Origin: an uncultured Oscillibacter sp.
GTDB lineage: Bacteria; Bacillota; Clostridia; Oscillospirales; Oscillospiraceae
Reading direction: 5' to 3'
NCBI GenBank assembly: GCA_900542115.1
Contig: UQMC01000016.1
Location: 1-23,626, forward strand
DNA: 23,626 bases
Shown: positions 1 through 8,054 of the stretch, piece after piece
Position numbering within the stretch: position 1 is the first letter of the stretch
Layout: the number at the start of each line of letters is the position of its first letter
Program-made: the position numbers and the translations under genes
Notes under the pieces: model-generated
Databases searched by the model: none
What the model saw: the letters and a program-made list of their open reading frames with translations, nothing else
Told to the model about the DNA's origin: nothing

Positions 1-448
1 CAAAAAACCTCGTCTTGCCCGCACCGGAGCCGCCAATCACGATTTGCAGCAGATTGCGCCGGTGCATTTTGCCGTTCAGGCTCATGCAAACATTCTGCGT
101 CAGGATGGTGTTATTGCGCGGGTCTTTGTCCCGGTACTTGGCGTTCAGCTGCTTGGTGCTGCCCCATTTTGCGGAGCCGTGCTCCTCGCCCGGTCTGCGG
201 TTCTCGCGGGTGGAGAGATAAAGCGCCACGGCAAAGCCATAGGCCGCCAGCGCCCACAGCATAAATTTCGGCGTATGCGGCGTCCACCGCACAGAAAAGG
301 GATGCTCCATCAGCCATGAAAGCCGCCCCATCAGCGTAAACACGGTCATTCCGGCCTTATACTCTGTTGCAAGCAGCGCTGCCAGCCAAAGCAGCATCGG
401 CACAGGCAACAGCCACAGCAGCGGGTTCTGATTTTGATTTCGTCTCAT
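1..448 (-). CDS. virD4: VirD4-like conjugation coupling ATPase, N-terminal part (CD1115 family)
   Basis: The gene runs off the left edge, so only the first 149 residues are visible. They hold two hydrophobic segments (about residues 9-27 and 62-78), a HGSAKWGS motif at 90-97 and a Walker A motif GGSGAGKT at 139-146. This order is that of VirD4/TcpA-type coupling proteins of clostridial ICEs, membrane ATPases that hand the relaxase-DNA complex to the type IV secretion channel. The start is supported by an AAAGGGGG ribosome site. A terminator-like hairpin lies only about 18 bases before the start codon and palindrome 1 lies just beyond it, so expression may be attenuated. Integrity of the rest cannot be judged here. 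Confidence 0.9.
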   Translation of the reverse strand, partial: MRRNQNQNPLLWLLPVPMLLWLAALLATEYKAGMTVFTLMGRLSWLMEHPFSVRWTPHTPKFMLWALAAYGFAVALYLSTRENRRPGEEHGSAKWGSTKQLNAKYRDKDPRNNTILTQNVCMSLNGKMHRRNLLQIVIGGSGAGKTRFF

Positions 449-465
449 GTAATCCCCCTTTACGC

Positions 466-498
466 AAAAAGAGGCCGCCCCTTTTCAGGAGCGGCCTC
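466..498 (-). terminator. Terminator-like hairpin between adhesin gene and virD4
   Basis: An 8-bp perfect stem, GAGGCCGC (471-478) with GCGGCCTC (491-498), is followed on the minus strand by TTTTT. It sits after the adhesin stop and about 18 bases before the virD4 start, leaving no room for a promoter after it. It therefore acts either as the adhesin terminator with some read-through, or as an attenuator in the virD4 leader. Confidence 0.75.
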
Positions 499-500
499 AA

Positions 501-527
501 AAATGCGGCTCAATTTGAGACACATTT
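501..527. promoter_or_regulatory. Palindrome 1 of 5 (CTCAAnTTGAG element), upstream of virD4
   Basis: This is a 27-base near-palindrome with core CTCAATTTGAG (509-519, centre 514) and AAATG/CATTT outer arms; two symmetric pairs mismatch. It lies between the adhesin stop (536) and the virD4 start (448), 66 bases before the latter. Read on the minus strand, 501-531 matches plus-strand copy 2 almost base for base (one difference over about 30). It is read as an operator-type protein site because it has no U-run and sits between genes. Confidence 0.65.
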
Positions 528-535
528 CGACAGCA

Positions 536-3500
536 TCAATATCCCGTGCGAGGTAGCTTAGGAACAGTGGGTTTTCCATATACGGATGTCACCCAGCGGC
601 TTACTGCCTGCACCCATGTTCCGTTATAAGTGCCGCCCACATCTGCTACGTTGACGAATGAACCTGCGGGCAGTCCAGCCACGGCCCTACAATAGAGATA
701 GGGTTTTTCCACCTGCGCAAAGCCCGCAGGGGCCTGCCCAAAAACAAACATGATCTCCGTCACACGCTCGTTGGACGCTAAGCCCAATGCCACGGAGGAT
801 GCCGCCAGCGTGTAATTCTTGCTGGTGGTGAGATTATCGGCCAGTGTACGATAGTCACCGCCATTGACGCGGTAGACAATTTTGTAAGTGCCGGGGAAGT
901 TATAAGTGCCTGTTACAACCTTTTCCAAACGCACCTGTGCCGGGATGGTATCTCTCCAGTAAAAATTGCTCAGGCTGACATTAGATGTGTTAGCGATGTT
1001 GGAAAAGGCATAGCGCACCGGTTGATTGGCCATAATCTCCTTGGGACCGGTCTTGGTAATGGAAATGCCAGTAGCAAGGCTCTTGTTCTCTGTCTCAATG
1101 CGGACGATCTGACCCTCATGTTCAAGGTAGACTGTCAGTTCCTTTTCGCTGATACCGTAATGCTCCGGTGCCTTGACCTCTCGCACAAAATACCGCGACA
1201 AGGGCAGCCGCTTAGAGACGGCCAATCCCCGGTTATTGGTGCGAATGGTATCAACAACATTTCCTGCCTTATCGGTGATTTCAAATACCGCACCCTCCAG
1301 CAGCGTACCGGCGCTCAGGCCGTTGGTGGAATTGTAGTCCGCGGAGCGCTTTGTAATCTGAATCTGTCCGGTGATGGGTGTATTTTCCCATTCGACCTCG
1401 GTGGTTTCGCCAGACTTGACATAGACCGTCTTTTTCTGTGTGTCGCGCACATAGCCCTCGTTTTCCAGTTCACGCAGATAGTAGCGGCCAGCAGTCAGGT
1501 TTTCAAACCGGACATAACCGCGATCATCGCTTGTCTCCTGCGCGATGGGGTTGTTACCACTGTCATAGAGGATGAAGGACACGCCGTAGATACCCTCGCC
1601 GGTGGCCGAATCGACCTTGTGGATCAGGATGCCGGAAATGGCCTTGTTAGTCACCGTCTTGGTGGTCATCTTTCCATCTTCCACGGTGAAATAAATGGGC
1701 GTGCTGTCAAGCTGGAAGCCCTTGCCCGCCTCGGTTTCCACGACATAGTAGCTGCCGCTTTCCAGCGGCACATACACGCGGCCATCCGTTCCGGTGGTGA
1801 CGGTGTCCACCAGACCGCCATCGCTGACACGGCGGATCTCGAAGGTGGTGTTGGGGATGCGCTGGGTTTTGTCCGCCGCATTGACCTTGATGAGCTCCAC
1901 GCCGCCAATGGGGGCGTTATAAAAGTACAAGGACTGCGTGTCATCGGGGTTGACCACCACGGTCTGTGTGCGGGTGTTCTCGTCGATGGTGTAACCGGAG
2001 ATAGATTTTTCCTCCGTCACCACCAGTGTGCCGGTGACGCCCTTGAGAATGATCTGCCCGTTCTCATCCGTGTAGTACAGACCGTTGGAGCTGATTTTTC
2101 CGTTTTCGTCGGGGACGAACTCGCCGGTAGCCGTAGTGATCTTGAAGGTAACGCCCTCCAGCGGTTTCTTCGTCACAGCGTCCAGCTTGTTGATAATAAG
2201 CGCGCCCTGACGCTTGTTCCAGAAGGTCAGATTTTGCACCGTCCCTGCCTTGATGAGAATGTCCTGGGGTGTGCCGTCCAGCACGAATCCATCCACAGAT
2301 TTGATCTCACGGGCAACTACGGTAGTACCGGGTTCTAAACCGTTCAAAACGATCTCACCCGCCTTGTCCGTGTAATATACGCCGTCATCGGGGCCAACGG
2401 CAGCGCCGCTGCCATCTACTACCTTGAAGGCAACGCCAGAAAGCGGCTCGTTCTCCGTTCCTTCGATATATTTGTGGATCACCAATGTGGTAGAAGGTTC
2501 GTTGTCAAAGGTCAGGCTGTTGGGTACACCGCTCCTGACCACAATGGTTTTTGGCGTCTCATCCTTGATATAGCCGATGGGCGCTTTATCCTCAGACACA
2601 ATAATGGTGGCATTGGGATTCAGGGCAGTAATGGTCACAGTACCGTCAGAGCCGGTGACGAACCGTCCGTTGTCTGTTCCAATGGGCTTGCCCTCACTGT
2701 CCTTCACAATGAACTCCGCCTTTGCCAGAGGTTTCTTTGTCAGTGCGTCCCGTTTCAGAATGGTCAGGTTGCAGAGGGGCTTATTGTAGAATGTCAGAGG
2801 CGCGTTTTCACCCGCCTGTACTGTAATAGTCTGGGGTGTGCCGTCCAATGCGTACCCCTCCGGGGGACGAATTTCCTTTGCCACGATGGTCGTACCGGCA
2901 GGCAGCTTAGGAAGCTGGATAGCACCAGACTTGTCCGTGGTGAACTCACCGTTAGCGGTGCCGATGAACGTACCCTTATTGTCAGTGACGAGGAAGGTAG
3001 CACCCGCCAGCGGCGTTTTACTGGCATCATCCGCCAGCTTCTTGATGAGGACGGAGCCGTAAGGCTGGTTGCTGAACCGGAGCGTCACCACATCCTGATC
3101 CTTACCGCTCAGCAGCACGGTCTGGGGCGGCGTGTCGATGGAATAAAACGGACTGGCTTTGGTTTCTTCCACGATATAGGTGCCCGCTTTCAGGCGGGTG
3201 AGGATGATGGAGCCATTTTCCGAAGTGGTGTAGGTGCCAATGACGGTGCCGCCGGTGCCGGAAGTGCCGCCCAGATAGCGGATCTGGAACTCCGCTCCCT
3301 GTAAGGCCGCGCCGGTTTTTTCATCATACTTGAATATCACCAGCGCACTGAGAGGGCGGTTTTCCCAGATTTTGACCGCGTTTTCGTTGCCAGCCAGATA
3401 GAATTTCTGGGTCGGTTCGTCAGCGGGGGCGAATCCGGATGCCGGGGCCTCCTCAGTCACTTTGTACCAGCCGCTCTTGAGGGCATCGCCCGTGAAGATG

Positions 3501-5236
3501 ATCTCGCCATGGTCATCCGTGTAAAAGCTGCCGAGGTCATTCATGGCGCCGGTGCTTGTGTTGTCCGATGCCCACCAGATGTGGAACTTGGTGTTGGGGA
3601 TGGGGTCTTTGGTAACTTCACACCGCTTGATGATTTTCAAAGAAGGCTTCATGGCGTTGAAGAATGTTACCGTGCGGGTCTCGCCGGGACCGAGGGCAAT
3701 CGTCTGGGGAATGTCGCAGAGGATCACATCGGAGGGAACATTGACCTCCGTGACCTTGTAACTGCCCACGGGGATATTCGCCAAAAAAATACGTCCCGCG
3801 CCGTCCGTGGTCGCGGTGGTGGAGTAGCTGCCGTCGATCTGCTCAATTTTGTAGGTCACATGGGCAATGGGTTCCCCGGTGGCAATATTTTTCTTCAGGA
3901 TCTCCAAACCGGGTTTTACATAGTTGGTGAAGGCGGCCTCCACAGTACCGGCACCGGCCAGCAGAGCGATGTCCTGATGAGTGCCGGTCTTGATATACGG
4001 TTCCTCCACGGACTGCTCGGTAATGCGGTACACACCGGGCTGGAGATCGGGCAGTGTCTTTTCGCCGTCCACGGTGACGGTGGTGGAGTAGTTGCCCGTC
4101 AGGGCCTCCACCAGAAAGGTCGCCTTGACCTTGGCGAAGGTCTGCGCGTCTGCCTTGGTAATTTTCAGGCTGGGCAGAGGACTGTTGCTGGCGGAAACAG
4201 TGTACTGCTTGTCACCATCGGTCACGTCCACATAGACGCTGTGGGGGGTGGGGTCCAGAGCATAACCCTCCGGAGCTTCCACCTCCACGAATGTCCACAG
4301 ACCCTTGGTGACGTCCTTTACCTCGATAATACCGCCGTTTTTGGTCACATCACTGCCGACGATCTGACCGTCGCGGTAGATGTTGAATACAGCGCCATCC
4401 AATCCACGGTTAGTCCCGGCAATCACCTTCTTGAACGTGATGTCGCCATCTCCAGCAACGGGAGGGGGCGGATTGTCGCCGCCTTCCGGCTTATCGTCCG
4501 TCACAACCTTACGGGCTGTGTGATAGGCAAAGAAGCTCTGGCGGCCAGCGGTTCCGGAAGTGGCAAGAACGGCCCACTTGCCAGACACGTCCTCCACGAT
4601 GGATGCCTGCTTGCCCTGTGCAGTATATTCCTCGATCTGTTTCTGAAGTTCCGCATCCTCCTTAGCTTTCTGTGCCCGCATCCAGTTGTAATAGCCAACA
4701 TAGGTTTCATAGGTATCGGCGTTGGCAAAGCCACCGGCATCAATGTCGCCGGCGGTATCGCCGCCTGCGGATTTATCGCTTTGATGATCCCAGATGTAGG
4801 TCTGCAAGGCCATAAACAAGCTGCCGGGGATGTCGCCGGTATAATCAGCGATATAGGACATCATCCACTTGACGTTTTCCTTGGTGATGGTGTCCATCTC
4901 ACCCAAGCCGGTCTTGGCAACCGCCTTTTCCAACAGGGCATCGGCATCCGCGCCGGTGGCGCTGGTGTAGGAATAACTATTGAGGAAACTGGCAGTTCCG
5001 TACCGATAGGAATAGCCGAGATCCATGCAATAGAGCTGCCTTCCGGCAGCCATAGGCGGGCGGTAGGAATAAGGCTGACCGGCGGAGGTCAGCCGGGTAG
5101 ACCAGAGATTGGGGTTTGTGGTGGGCTTGATACCCATTCCACTGCCGGAGGCTGCCAAAGCAGAGGTGGGCAGCAGTGTCAGCAAGGTCAAAAGAGCCAA
5201 CATTGCTGACATGATCCGTGTTTTCCATGTTTTCAT
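536..5236 (-). CDS. Giant secreted adhesin: thioester domain, 12 SpaA/CnaB repeats, C-terminal LPRTG
   Basis: The protein is 1566 residues. A signal peptide (1-29) is followed by a thioester-type domain with Cys70 (LYCMDLG) and Gln145 (ALQTYIWD); in this family such a pair forms a Cys-Gln thioester that can bond covalently to a host or cell surface. Residues about 265-1389 are twelve SpaA/CnaB-like repeats of about 94 residues, each starting like LxIxK and carrying a VxExxAPxGY-like Glu segment, as in self-crosslinking isopeptide pilins. The last 177 residues form a different beta-rich domain. The protein ends LPRTGY: an LPXTG motif (1561-1565) with no following membrane helix or basic tail. 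The start has an AAAGGAA site; an in-frame upstream extension would overlap the CAP gene and has no signal peptide. Likely role: surface attachment during mating or colonisation. Confidence 0.88.
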   Translation of the reverse strand: MKTWKTRIMSAMLALLTLLTLLPTSALAASGSGMGIKPTTNPNLWSTRLTSAGQPYSYRPPMAAGRQLYCMDLGYSYRYGTASFLNSYSYTSATGADADALLEKAVAKTGLGEMDTITKENVKWMMSYIADYTGDIPGSLFMALQTYIWDHQSDKSAGGDTAGDIDAGGFANADTYETYVGYYNWMRAQKAKEDAELQKQIEEYTAQGKQASIVEDVSGKWAVLATSGTAGRQSFFAYHTARKVVTDDKPEGGDNPPPPVAGDGDITFKKVIAGTNRGLDGAVFNIYRDGQIVGSDVTKNGGIIEVKDVTKGLWTFVEVEAPEGYALDPTPHSVYVDVTDGDKQYTVSASNSPLPSLKITKADAQTFAKVKATFLVEALTGNYSTTVTVDGEKTLPDLQPGVYRITEQSVEEPYIKTGTHQDIALLAGAGTVEAAFTNYVKPGLEILKKNIATGEPIAHVTYKIEQIDGSYSTTATTDGAGRIFLANIPVGSYKVTEVNVPSDVILCDIPQTIALGPGETRTVTFFNAMKPSLKIIKRCEVTKDPIPNTKFHIWWASDNTSTGAMNDLGSFYTDDHGEIIFTGDALKSGWYKVTEEAPASGFAPADEPTQKFYLAGNENAVKIWENRPLSALVIFKYDEKTGAALQGAEFQIRYLGGTSGTGGTVIGTYTTSENGSIILTRLKAGTYIVEETKASPFYSIDTPPQTVLLSGKDQDVVTLRFSNQPYGSVLIKKLADDASKTPLAGATFLVTDNKGTFIGTANGEFTTDKSGAIQLPKLPAGTTIVAKEIRPPEGYALDGTPQTITVQAGENAPLTFYNKPLCNLTILKRDALTKKPLAKAEFIVKDSEGKPIGTDNGRFVTGSDGTVTITALNPNATIIVSEDKAPIGYIKDETPKTIVVRSGVPNSLTFDNEPSTTLVIHKYIEGTENEPLSGVAFKVVDGSGAAVGPDDGVYYTDKAGEIVLNGLEPGTTVVAREIKSVDGFVLDGTPQDILIKAGTVQNLTFWNKRQGALIINKLDAVTKKPLEGVTFKITTATGEFVPDENGKISSNGLYYTDENGQIILKGVTGTLVVTEEKSISGYTIDENTRTQTVVVNPDDTQSLYFYNAPIGGVELIKVNAADKTQRIPNTTFEIRRVSDGGLVDTVTTGTDGRVYVPLESGSYYVVETEAGKGFQLDSTPIYFTVEDGKMTTKTVTNKAISGILIHKVDSATGEGIYGVSFILYDSGNNPIAQETSDDRGYVRFENLTAGRYYLRELENEGYVRDTQKKTVYVKSGETTEVEWENTPITGQIQITKRSADYNSTNGLSAGTLLEGAVFEITDKAGNVVDTIRTNNRGLAVSKRLPLSRYFVREVKAPEHYGISEKELTVYLEHEGQIVRIETENKSLATGISITKTGPKEIMANQPVRYAFSNIANTSNVSLSNFYWRDTIPAQVRLEKVVTGTYNFPGTYKIVYRVNGGDYRTLADNLTTSKNYTLAASSVALGLASNERVTEIMFVFGQAPAGFAQVEKPYLYCRAVAGLPAGSFVNVADVGGTYNGTWVQAVSRWVTSVYGKPTVPKLPRTGY

Positions 5237-5261
5237 ACACTGATTTCCTTTCACATTTTCA

Positions 5262-5295
5262 TAATAGAAAAGCAGGCCGTATAACACGACCTGCT
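5262..5295 (-). terminator. Terminator/attenuator between CAP gene and adhesin gene
   Basis: A 10-bp stem (5271-5280 with 5286-5295, one G-U pair in RNA) with a 5-base loop is followed on the minus strand by TTTTCTATT. It begins just after the CAP stop and ends 26 bases before the adhesin start, too close for a separate promoter. It should lower adhesin expression relative to CAP unless read through. Confidence 0.7.
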
Positions 5296-5313
5296 CTTTC
5301 AGAAAAGAGATAT

Positions 5314-6111
5314 TTACTTGTTCATAATAGGTATATCTACCTGTGAGATCACACATCCATCATAGAGAAAGAGCTGAACGCAGTACCAGCTTTCCTCCCC
5401 AGCAGCATTGATGCCCTTGGCAATGCCCACACCGATAGCGTTTAGGCGTTCATTGCGTATATTCCGCAGATGTGTCTCGGAATTGGCCCAGCCATCGACT
5501 GCCGCTTCCGCGAGGCTCACATCATGTTGGGAAAGGTAACGTGTGGCGATCCGATGGATGTTTTCCGCCATGTACGGGCAGTCCGTGACCGTATTGAAGT
5601 TCCGACCATCCGGTCTGGTGTGGGAATAGACCGTGTTGGCGGCCATTTCGTCGGCTCGCACTTGCGCGGCCTGCATGAGCTTGTCGCTGGTGGTCAGGGC
5701 AGCAATGCCGCTTTCCTTACGGAGTGCATTGGTACGGTCCACGATGTCCTGTTTCATTGCATCCACATCGGCATCATTGGTAGGGGCTGTGGATTCTGGA
5801 TGCGATTCCGGTTTATCGGGTTCTGCCTTTGCAGGCGCTTTGCCGGTGTAGGGCTTGCCGCTTTCCACCTGCACACAACCGTTAACGCTGTCCCAATAAA
5901 CATTGAAACCGACCTGTTCGCCAATGTCACGGAGCTTGACGTAGTTGTTGCCTTTGATACGATAGGCTTCCATCTGTACTTCCCGTCCATCGACATAGAT
6001 GCGATGGGTGCTGCGTTCCGCCATAATGCCAGCGGCATAGGCGGTGGTGCCGCTAAACAGGGCAACGCCAACCAGCAATCCGGTGACAAAGGATGTGTAT
6101 GGTTTTTTCAT
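5314..6111 (-). CDS. Secreted CAP-domain protein with N-terminal copper-amine-oxidase-like (stalk) domain
   Basis: 265 residues. A signal peptide (1-27) is followed by a short segment (about 37-83, IYVDGREVQ ... YVKLRDIGEQVGFNVYWD) like the copper amine oxidase N-terminal domain common in secreted clostridial proteins, a Pro/Glu/Lys linker, and a CAP (SCP/PR1-like) domain from about 119 to 250. His164 (YSHTRPDG), Glu183 (MAENI) and His214 fit the CAP cavity residues. The start at 6111 is chosen for its GGAGG site and because the signal peptide begins there. It is followed by the adhesin gene 77 bases on, with a terminator-like hairpin between. CAP proteins have diverse roles; a function here is not known. 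Confidence 0.88.
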   Translation of the reverse strand: MKKPYTSFVTGLLVGVALFSGTTAYAAGIMAERSTHRIYVDGREVQMEAYRIKGNNYVKLRDIGEQVGFNVYWDSVNGCVQVESGKPYTGKAPAKAEPDKPESHPESTAPTNDADVDAMKQDIVDRTNALRKESGIAALTTSDKLMQAAQVRADEMAANTVYSHTRPDGRNFNTVTDCPYMAENIHRIATRYLSQHDVSLAEAAVDGWANSETHLRNIRNERLNAIGVGIAKGINAAGEESWYCVQLFLYDGCVISQVDIPIMNK

Positions 6112-6158
6112 GGCATTTCCTCCAGACATAAGAATGATTGGCATTTCTGCCTACCGTT

Positions 6159-6187
6159 ATTATGTCATAATCTCACACAACTCGCAA
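6159..6187 (-). promoter_or_regulatory. Promoter of the CAP/adhesin unit
   Basis: On the minus strand TTGCGA (6182-6187) is followed after 17 bases by CATAAT (6159-6164), placing a start near 6152 and a leader of about 40 bases before the CAP gene. Palindrome 2 lies about 35-60 bases further upstream. Confidence 0.55.
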
Positions 6188-6220
6188 AAAATCATCCAAC
6201 GGCCACGAAATACATCGTCG

Positions 6221-6247
6221 AATTGTGTCTCAAATTGAGCCGCATTT
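6221..6247. promoter_or_regulatory. Palindrome 2 of 5, upstream of the CAP/adhesin unit
   Basis: Core CTCAAATTGAG (6229-6239, centre 6234). The copy lies between the sortase stop (6268) and the CAP promoter, 123 bases before the CAP start, farther than the other copies. Its plus strand is nearly identical to the minus strand of copy 1. Confidence 0.62.
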
Positions 6248-6267
6248 TGACTGCCGCTATTCAGTTT

Positions 6268-7032
6268 TTAGCGCTCCACAGCGCAGACCATCCAGCGATA
6301 TACCGACTGATCTCTGACGCAGGTATAAAGGGTCAGGCGGTTGTCACTACTGGCCGTTGTGCCGCTGGTGTCCGTCTCCAGCACCTTAGACACACTGGTA
6401 ACGGTGTAGCTTCGTGTCCCCAGCTTCGTCGTGTAGGTGATGGTATCGCCTACGGTCAGCGTGTGGATCTGTCCAAAGTGATTGTTGACGCCGCGGTTGT
6501 GCCCAGCGATACACACATTCCCATTCCAAATGCTGGAGTCGCTGAAATGACCCGCTCCTTTTTTCAGTGCGTTGCTATCCGTCCCCTCATAGACCTTGAC
6601 GGTTAGACCGATGGCCGGGATTTTCAGCGTTCCCAAACTGCCGTTGCTGTAATAAAGGTCAGAGGAAACCGGAGTGTACGCCGTGCTGTTCCAGCTGCCG
6701 CCGCTATCCACTGTGGGATAGGGCACACCGCCAACAGATCCGACGGAACTGACCAGCCCGCCGCTGTGGGCGCCGGGGGTCAGGTTAGGCGTCAGGGGCT
6801 CACCCGTATCGGGCAGGTAACTGGTGGGACTGCCAAAGGCGGGCGGGATCAGTGCCGTGTTCTTGCTGCGGTCAACATTGTCCGTTCCGTACTCCATAAC
6901 AGTTTCCACGCTGGTCGGCCTGCCAAAGAGATAGTCCTCCGGGGCGTCCACCGTGTAATCCAGCGCATAGGCGGGCACCGCAGCCAGCACGGCGGTCAAT
7001 GCCGCCGTCAGGCACAAGGTTTTCCATTTCAT
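6268..7032 (-). CDS. Sortase (class D-like transpeptidase) with an internal LPDTG in its linker
   Basis: 254 residues. A signal-peptide-like segment (1-23, ending AYA) is followed by a long Ser/Gly/Pro/Thr-rich linker and a sortase domain from about 133 to the C-terminus. Catalytic His178 (CIAGHNRG), Cys238 (LTLYTCVR) and Arg246 (YRWMV) are all present. Sortases cut LPXTG-like motifs and join the Thr to an amine on peptidoglycan or a pilin. The likely substrate is the adhesin encoded two genes on (LPRTG). Unusually the enzyme has an LPDTG at 73-77 in its own linker. The start at 7032 has a GGGAGGAG site and overlaps the previous stop as ATGA, so the two genes are translationally coupled. Class D is a judgement by eye. 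Confidence 0.88.
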   Translation of the reverse strand: MKWKTLCLTAALTAVLAAVPAYALDYTVDAPEDYLFGRPTSVETVMEYGTDNVDRSKNTALIPPAFGSPTSYLPDTGEPLTPNLTPGAHSGGLVSSVGSVGGVPYPTVDSGGSWNSTAYTPVSSDLYYSNGSLGTLKIPAIGLTVKVYEGTDSNALKKGAGHFSDSSIWNGNVCIAGHNRGVNNHFGQIHTLTVGDTITYTTKLGTRSYTVTSVSKVLETDTSGTTASSDNRLTLYTCVRDQSVYRWMVCAVER

Positions 7033-7889
7033 TTCGTGTACTCCTCCCATTTCTTTTCGTTCTTTCGCTTTTTCAGCCAATTACGGCCCAGCACAACGAG
7101 GCCAGCCACACCGGCACCAGCGGGCAGAATCAGCAGATAGCGCCAGTCGAAAGCACTGCGTTCCGGCTGGATAGGCGTCCCACTGAAAATTGCGGTGTAA
7201 ATGGTATCGTCCATCGTGGTACGGACTACCCCACCGGAATAATCCGCCGTGACAATATAGCCAGTAGCATACTTGTTGGATACCTTTCCTGTGTAGGTAG
7301 CCGAGGCATGATAAAAACCGTCCGACTCCTGCCACTGCACATCTGCCAATTCCATCGTGCGGCCATTGTCCGTAATGCTCTTGGGGACAAAGGATATATC
7401 CGCATCAGACAGGTTTGGGTAGGTTCGGGTTGCCGTTACAGTCTTGGTGGAAGTGTTATAGCCCGCAGCTTCTACCTTGATGCTGGAGGTGTCCAGCACC
7501 AAAGTCCCGGTGTAACCGTCCTCCGTGGTAACGGTGCGCTCCGCAGCCAGCTGGGGCATGATCTTCTCCATGTCCTTTGTGTCCATGTTCAGCGTGTAGG
7601 TTTCGGCATAGTCCTTCTCATCGCTCTTGGAGTTCTCCTGCCGGGTCACATCCAACAGCGTGTAGTGCCAGCCCTCCCGGTCAAAATCGCCGACGGGGAT
7701 GCTGGCCGGATCATCTGTGGGAGACAGGCAATAGGTGCGCTCCAACCGCATTTCCTCTCCGCTGGCGTACTCGTTGACCTCTGTGGGATAGAGCGTCGGA
7801 GTCAGGAGCAGCGTATCCGCTGCTAAGGCTGGGCAGGTCAACAGGCAGGAGAGCAACGCGGTGATGCACAACGATACTGTGCGTTTCAT
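7029..7889 (-). CDS. Exported membrane-anchored protein of unknown function, coupled to sortase
   Basis: 286 residues with a signal peptide (1-24, ending ALA), an extracellular part of about 220 residues rich in Thr, Tyr and beta-type sequence, a membrane helix at about 249-268 and a basic cytoplasmic tail (RNWLKKRKNEKK). I do not recognise the domain. The GGAGG site fixes the start at 7889; an in-frame upstream extension would run through palindrome 3 and a terminator and is unlikely to be translated. It overlaps the sortase start by 4 bases and heads the unit behind palindrome 3, so it probably works with the sortase as a surface scaffold, partner or substrate. Confidence 0.8.
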   Translation of the reverse strand: MKRTVSLCITALLSCLLTCPALAADTLLLTPTLYPTEVNEYASGEEMRLERTYCLSPTDDPASIPVGDFDREGWHYTLLDVTRQENSKSDEKDYAETYTLNMDTKDMEKIMPQLAAERTVTTEDGYTGTLVLDTSSIKVEAAGYNTSTKTVTATRTYPNLSDADISFVPKSITDNGRTMELADVQWQESDGFYHASATYTGKVSNKYATGYIVTADYSGGVVRTTMDDTIYTAIFSGTPIQPERSAFDWRYLLILPAGAGVAGLVVLGRNWLKKRKNEKKWEEYTK

Positions 7890-7918
7890 AGTGGTTCCTC
7901 CATATTGATATAATGTAG

Positions 7919-7945
7919 AAATGCGTCTCAAATTGAGACATATTT
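7919..7945. promoter_or_regulatory. Palindrome 3 of 5, upstream of the membrane protein/sortase unit
   Basis: Core CTCAAATTGAG (7927-7937, centre 7932) with AAATGCGT on one side and ACATATTT on the other. The centre is 43 bases before the start codon at 7889. It directly follows a terminator, so it most likely lies at the promoter of the next unit; AT-rich sequence (TACATTATAT) follows it, but no good -35 box is seen. Confidence 0.65.
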
Positions 7946-7947
7946 TG

Positions 7948-7979
7948 AAAAGCGCCCCGCCGATAGCTTTCGGCGGGGC
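7948..7979 (-). terminator. Intrinsic terminator
   Basis: A 10-bp GC-rich stem (GCCCCGCCGA at 7954-7963 with 7970-7979) and 6-base loop are followed on the minus strand by GCTTTTC. It ends the transcript that comes from the mobilisation operon and the nested foldback. Confidence 0.75.
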
Positions 7980-8031
7980 AGCTGACGGGCTCGCTGGCAC
8001 TGCGTTGGACGCGCCGCGCTCCCAATATGGC

Positions 8032-8054
8032 AAAAGCCGCTGACAGCGGCTTTT
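8032..8054. terminator. Bidirectional intrinsic terminator
   Basis: AAAAGCCGCT (8032-8041) pairs perfectly with AGCGGCTTTT (8045-8054) around a 3-base loop, giving an A/U-flanked stem that can stop transcription on either strand. It lies just after the nested foldback. Confidence 0.75.

Noticed and set aside
1022..5209. Long plus-strand open frames (438, 276 and 566 codons) opposite the adhesin gene
   Set aside because: They are antisense to a clearly coding repetitive gene, have no ribosome sites or recognisable domains, and follow its codon bias.
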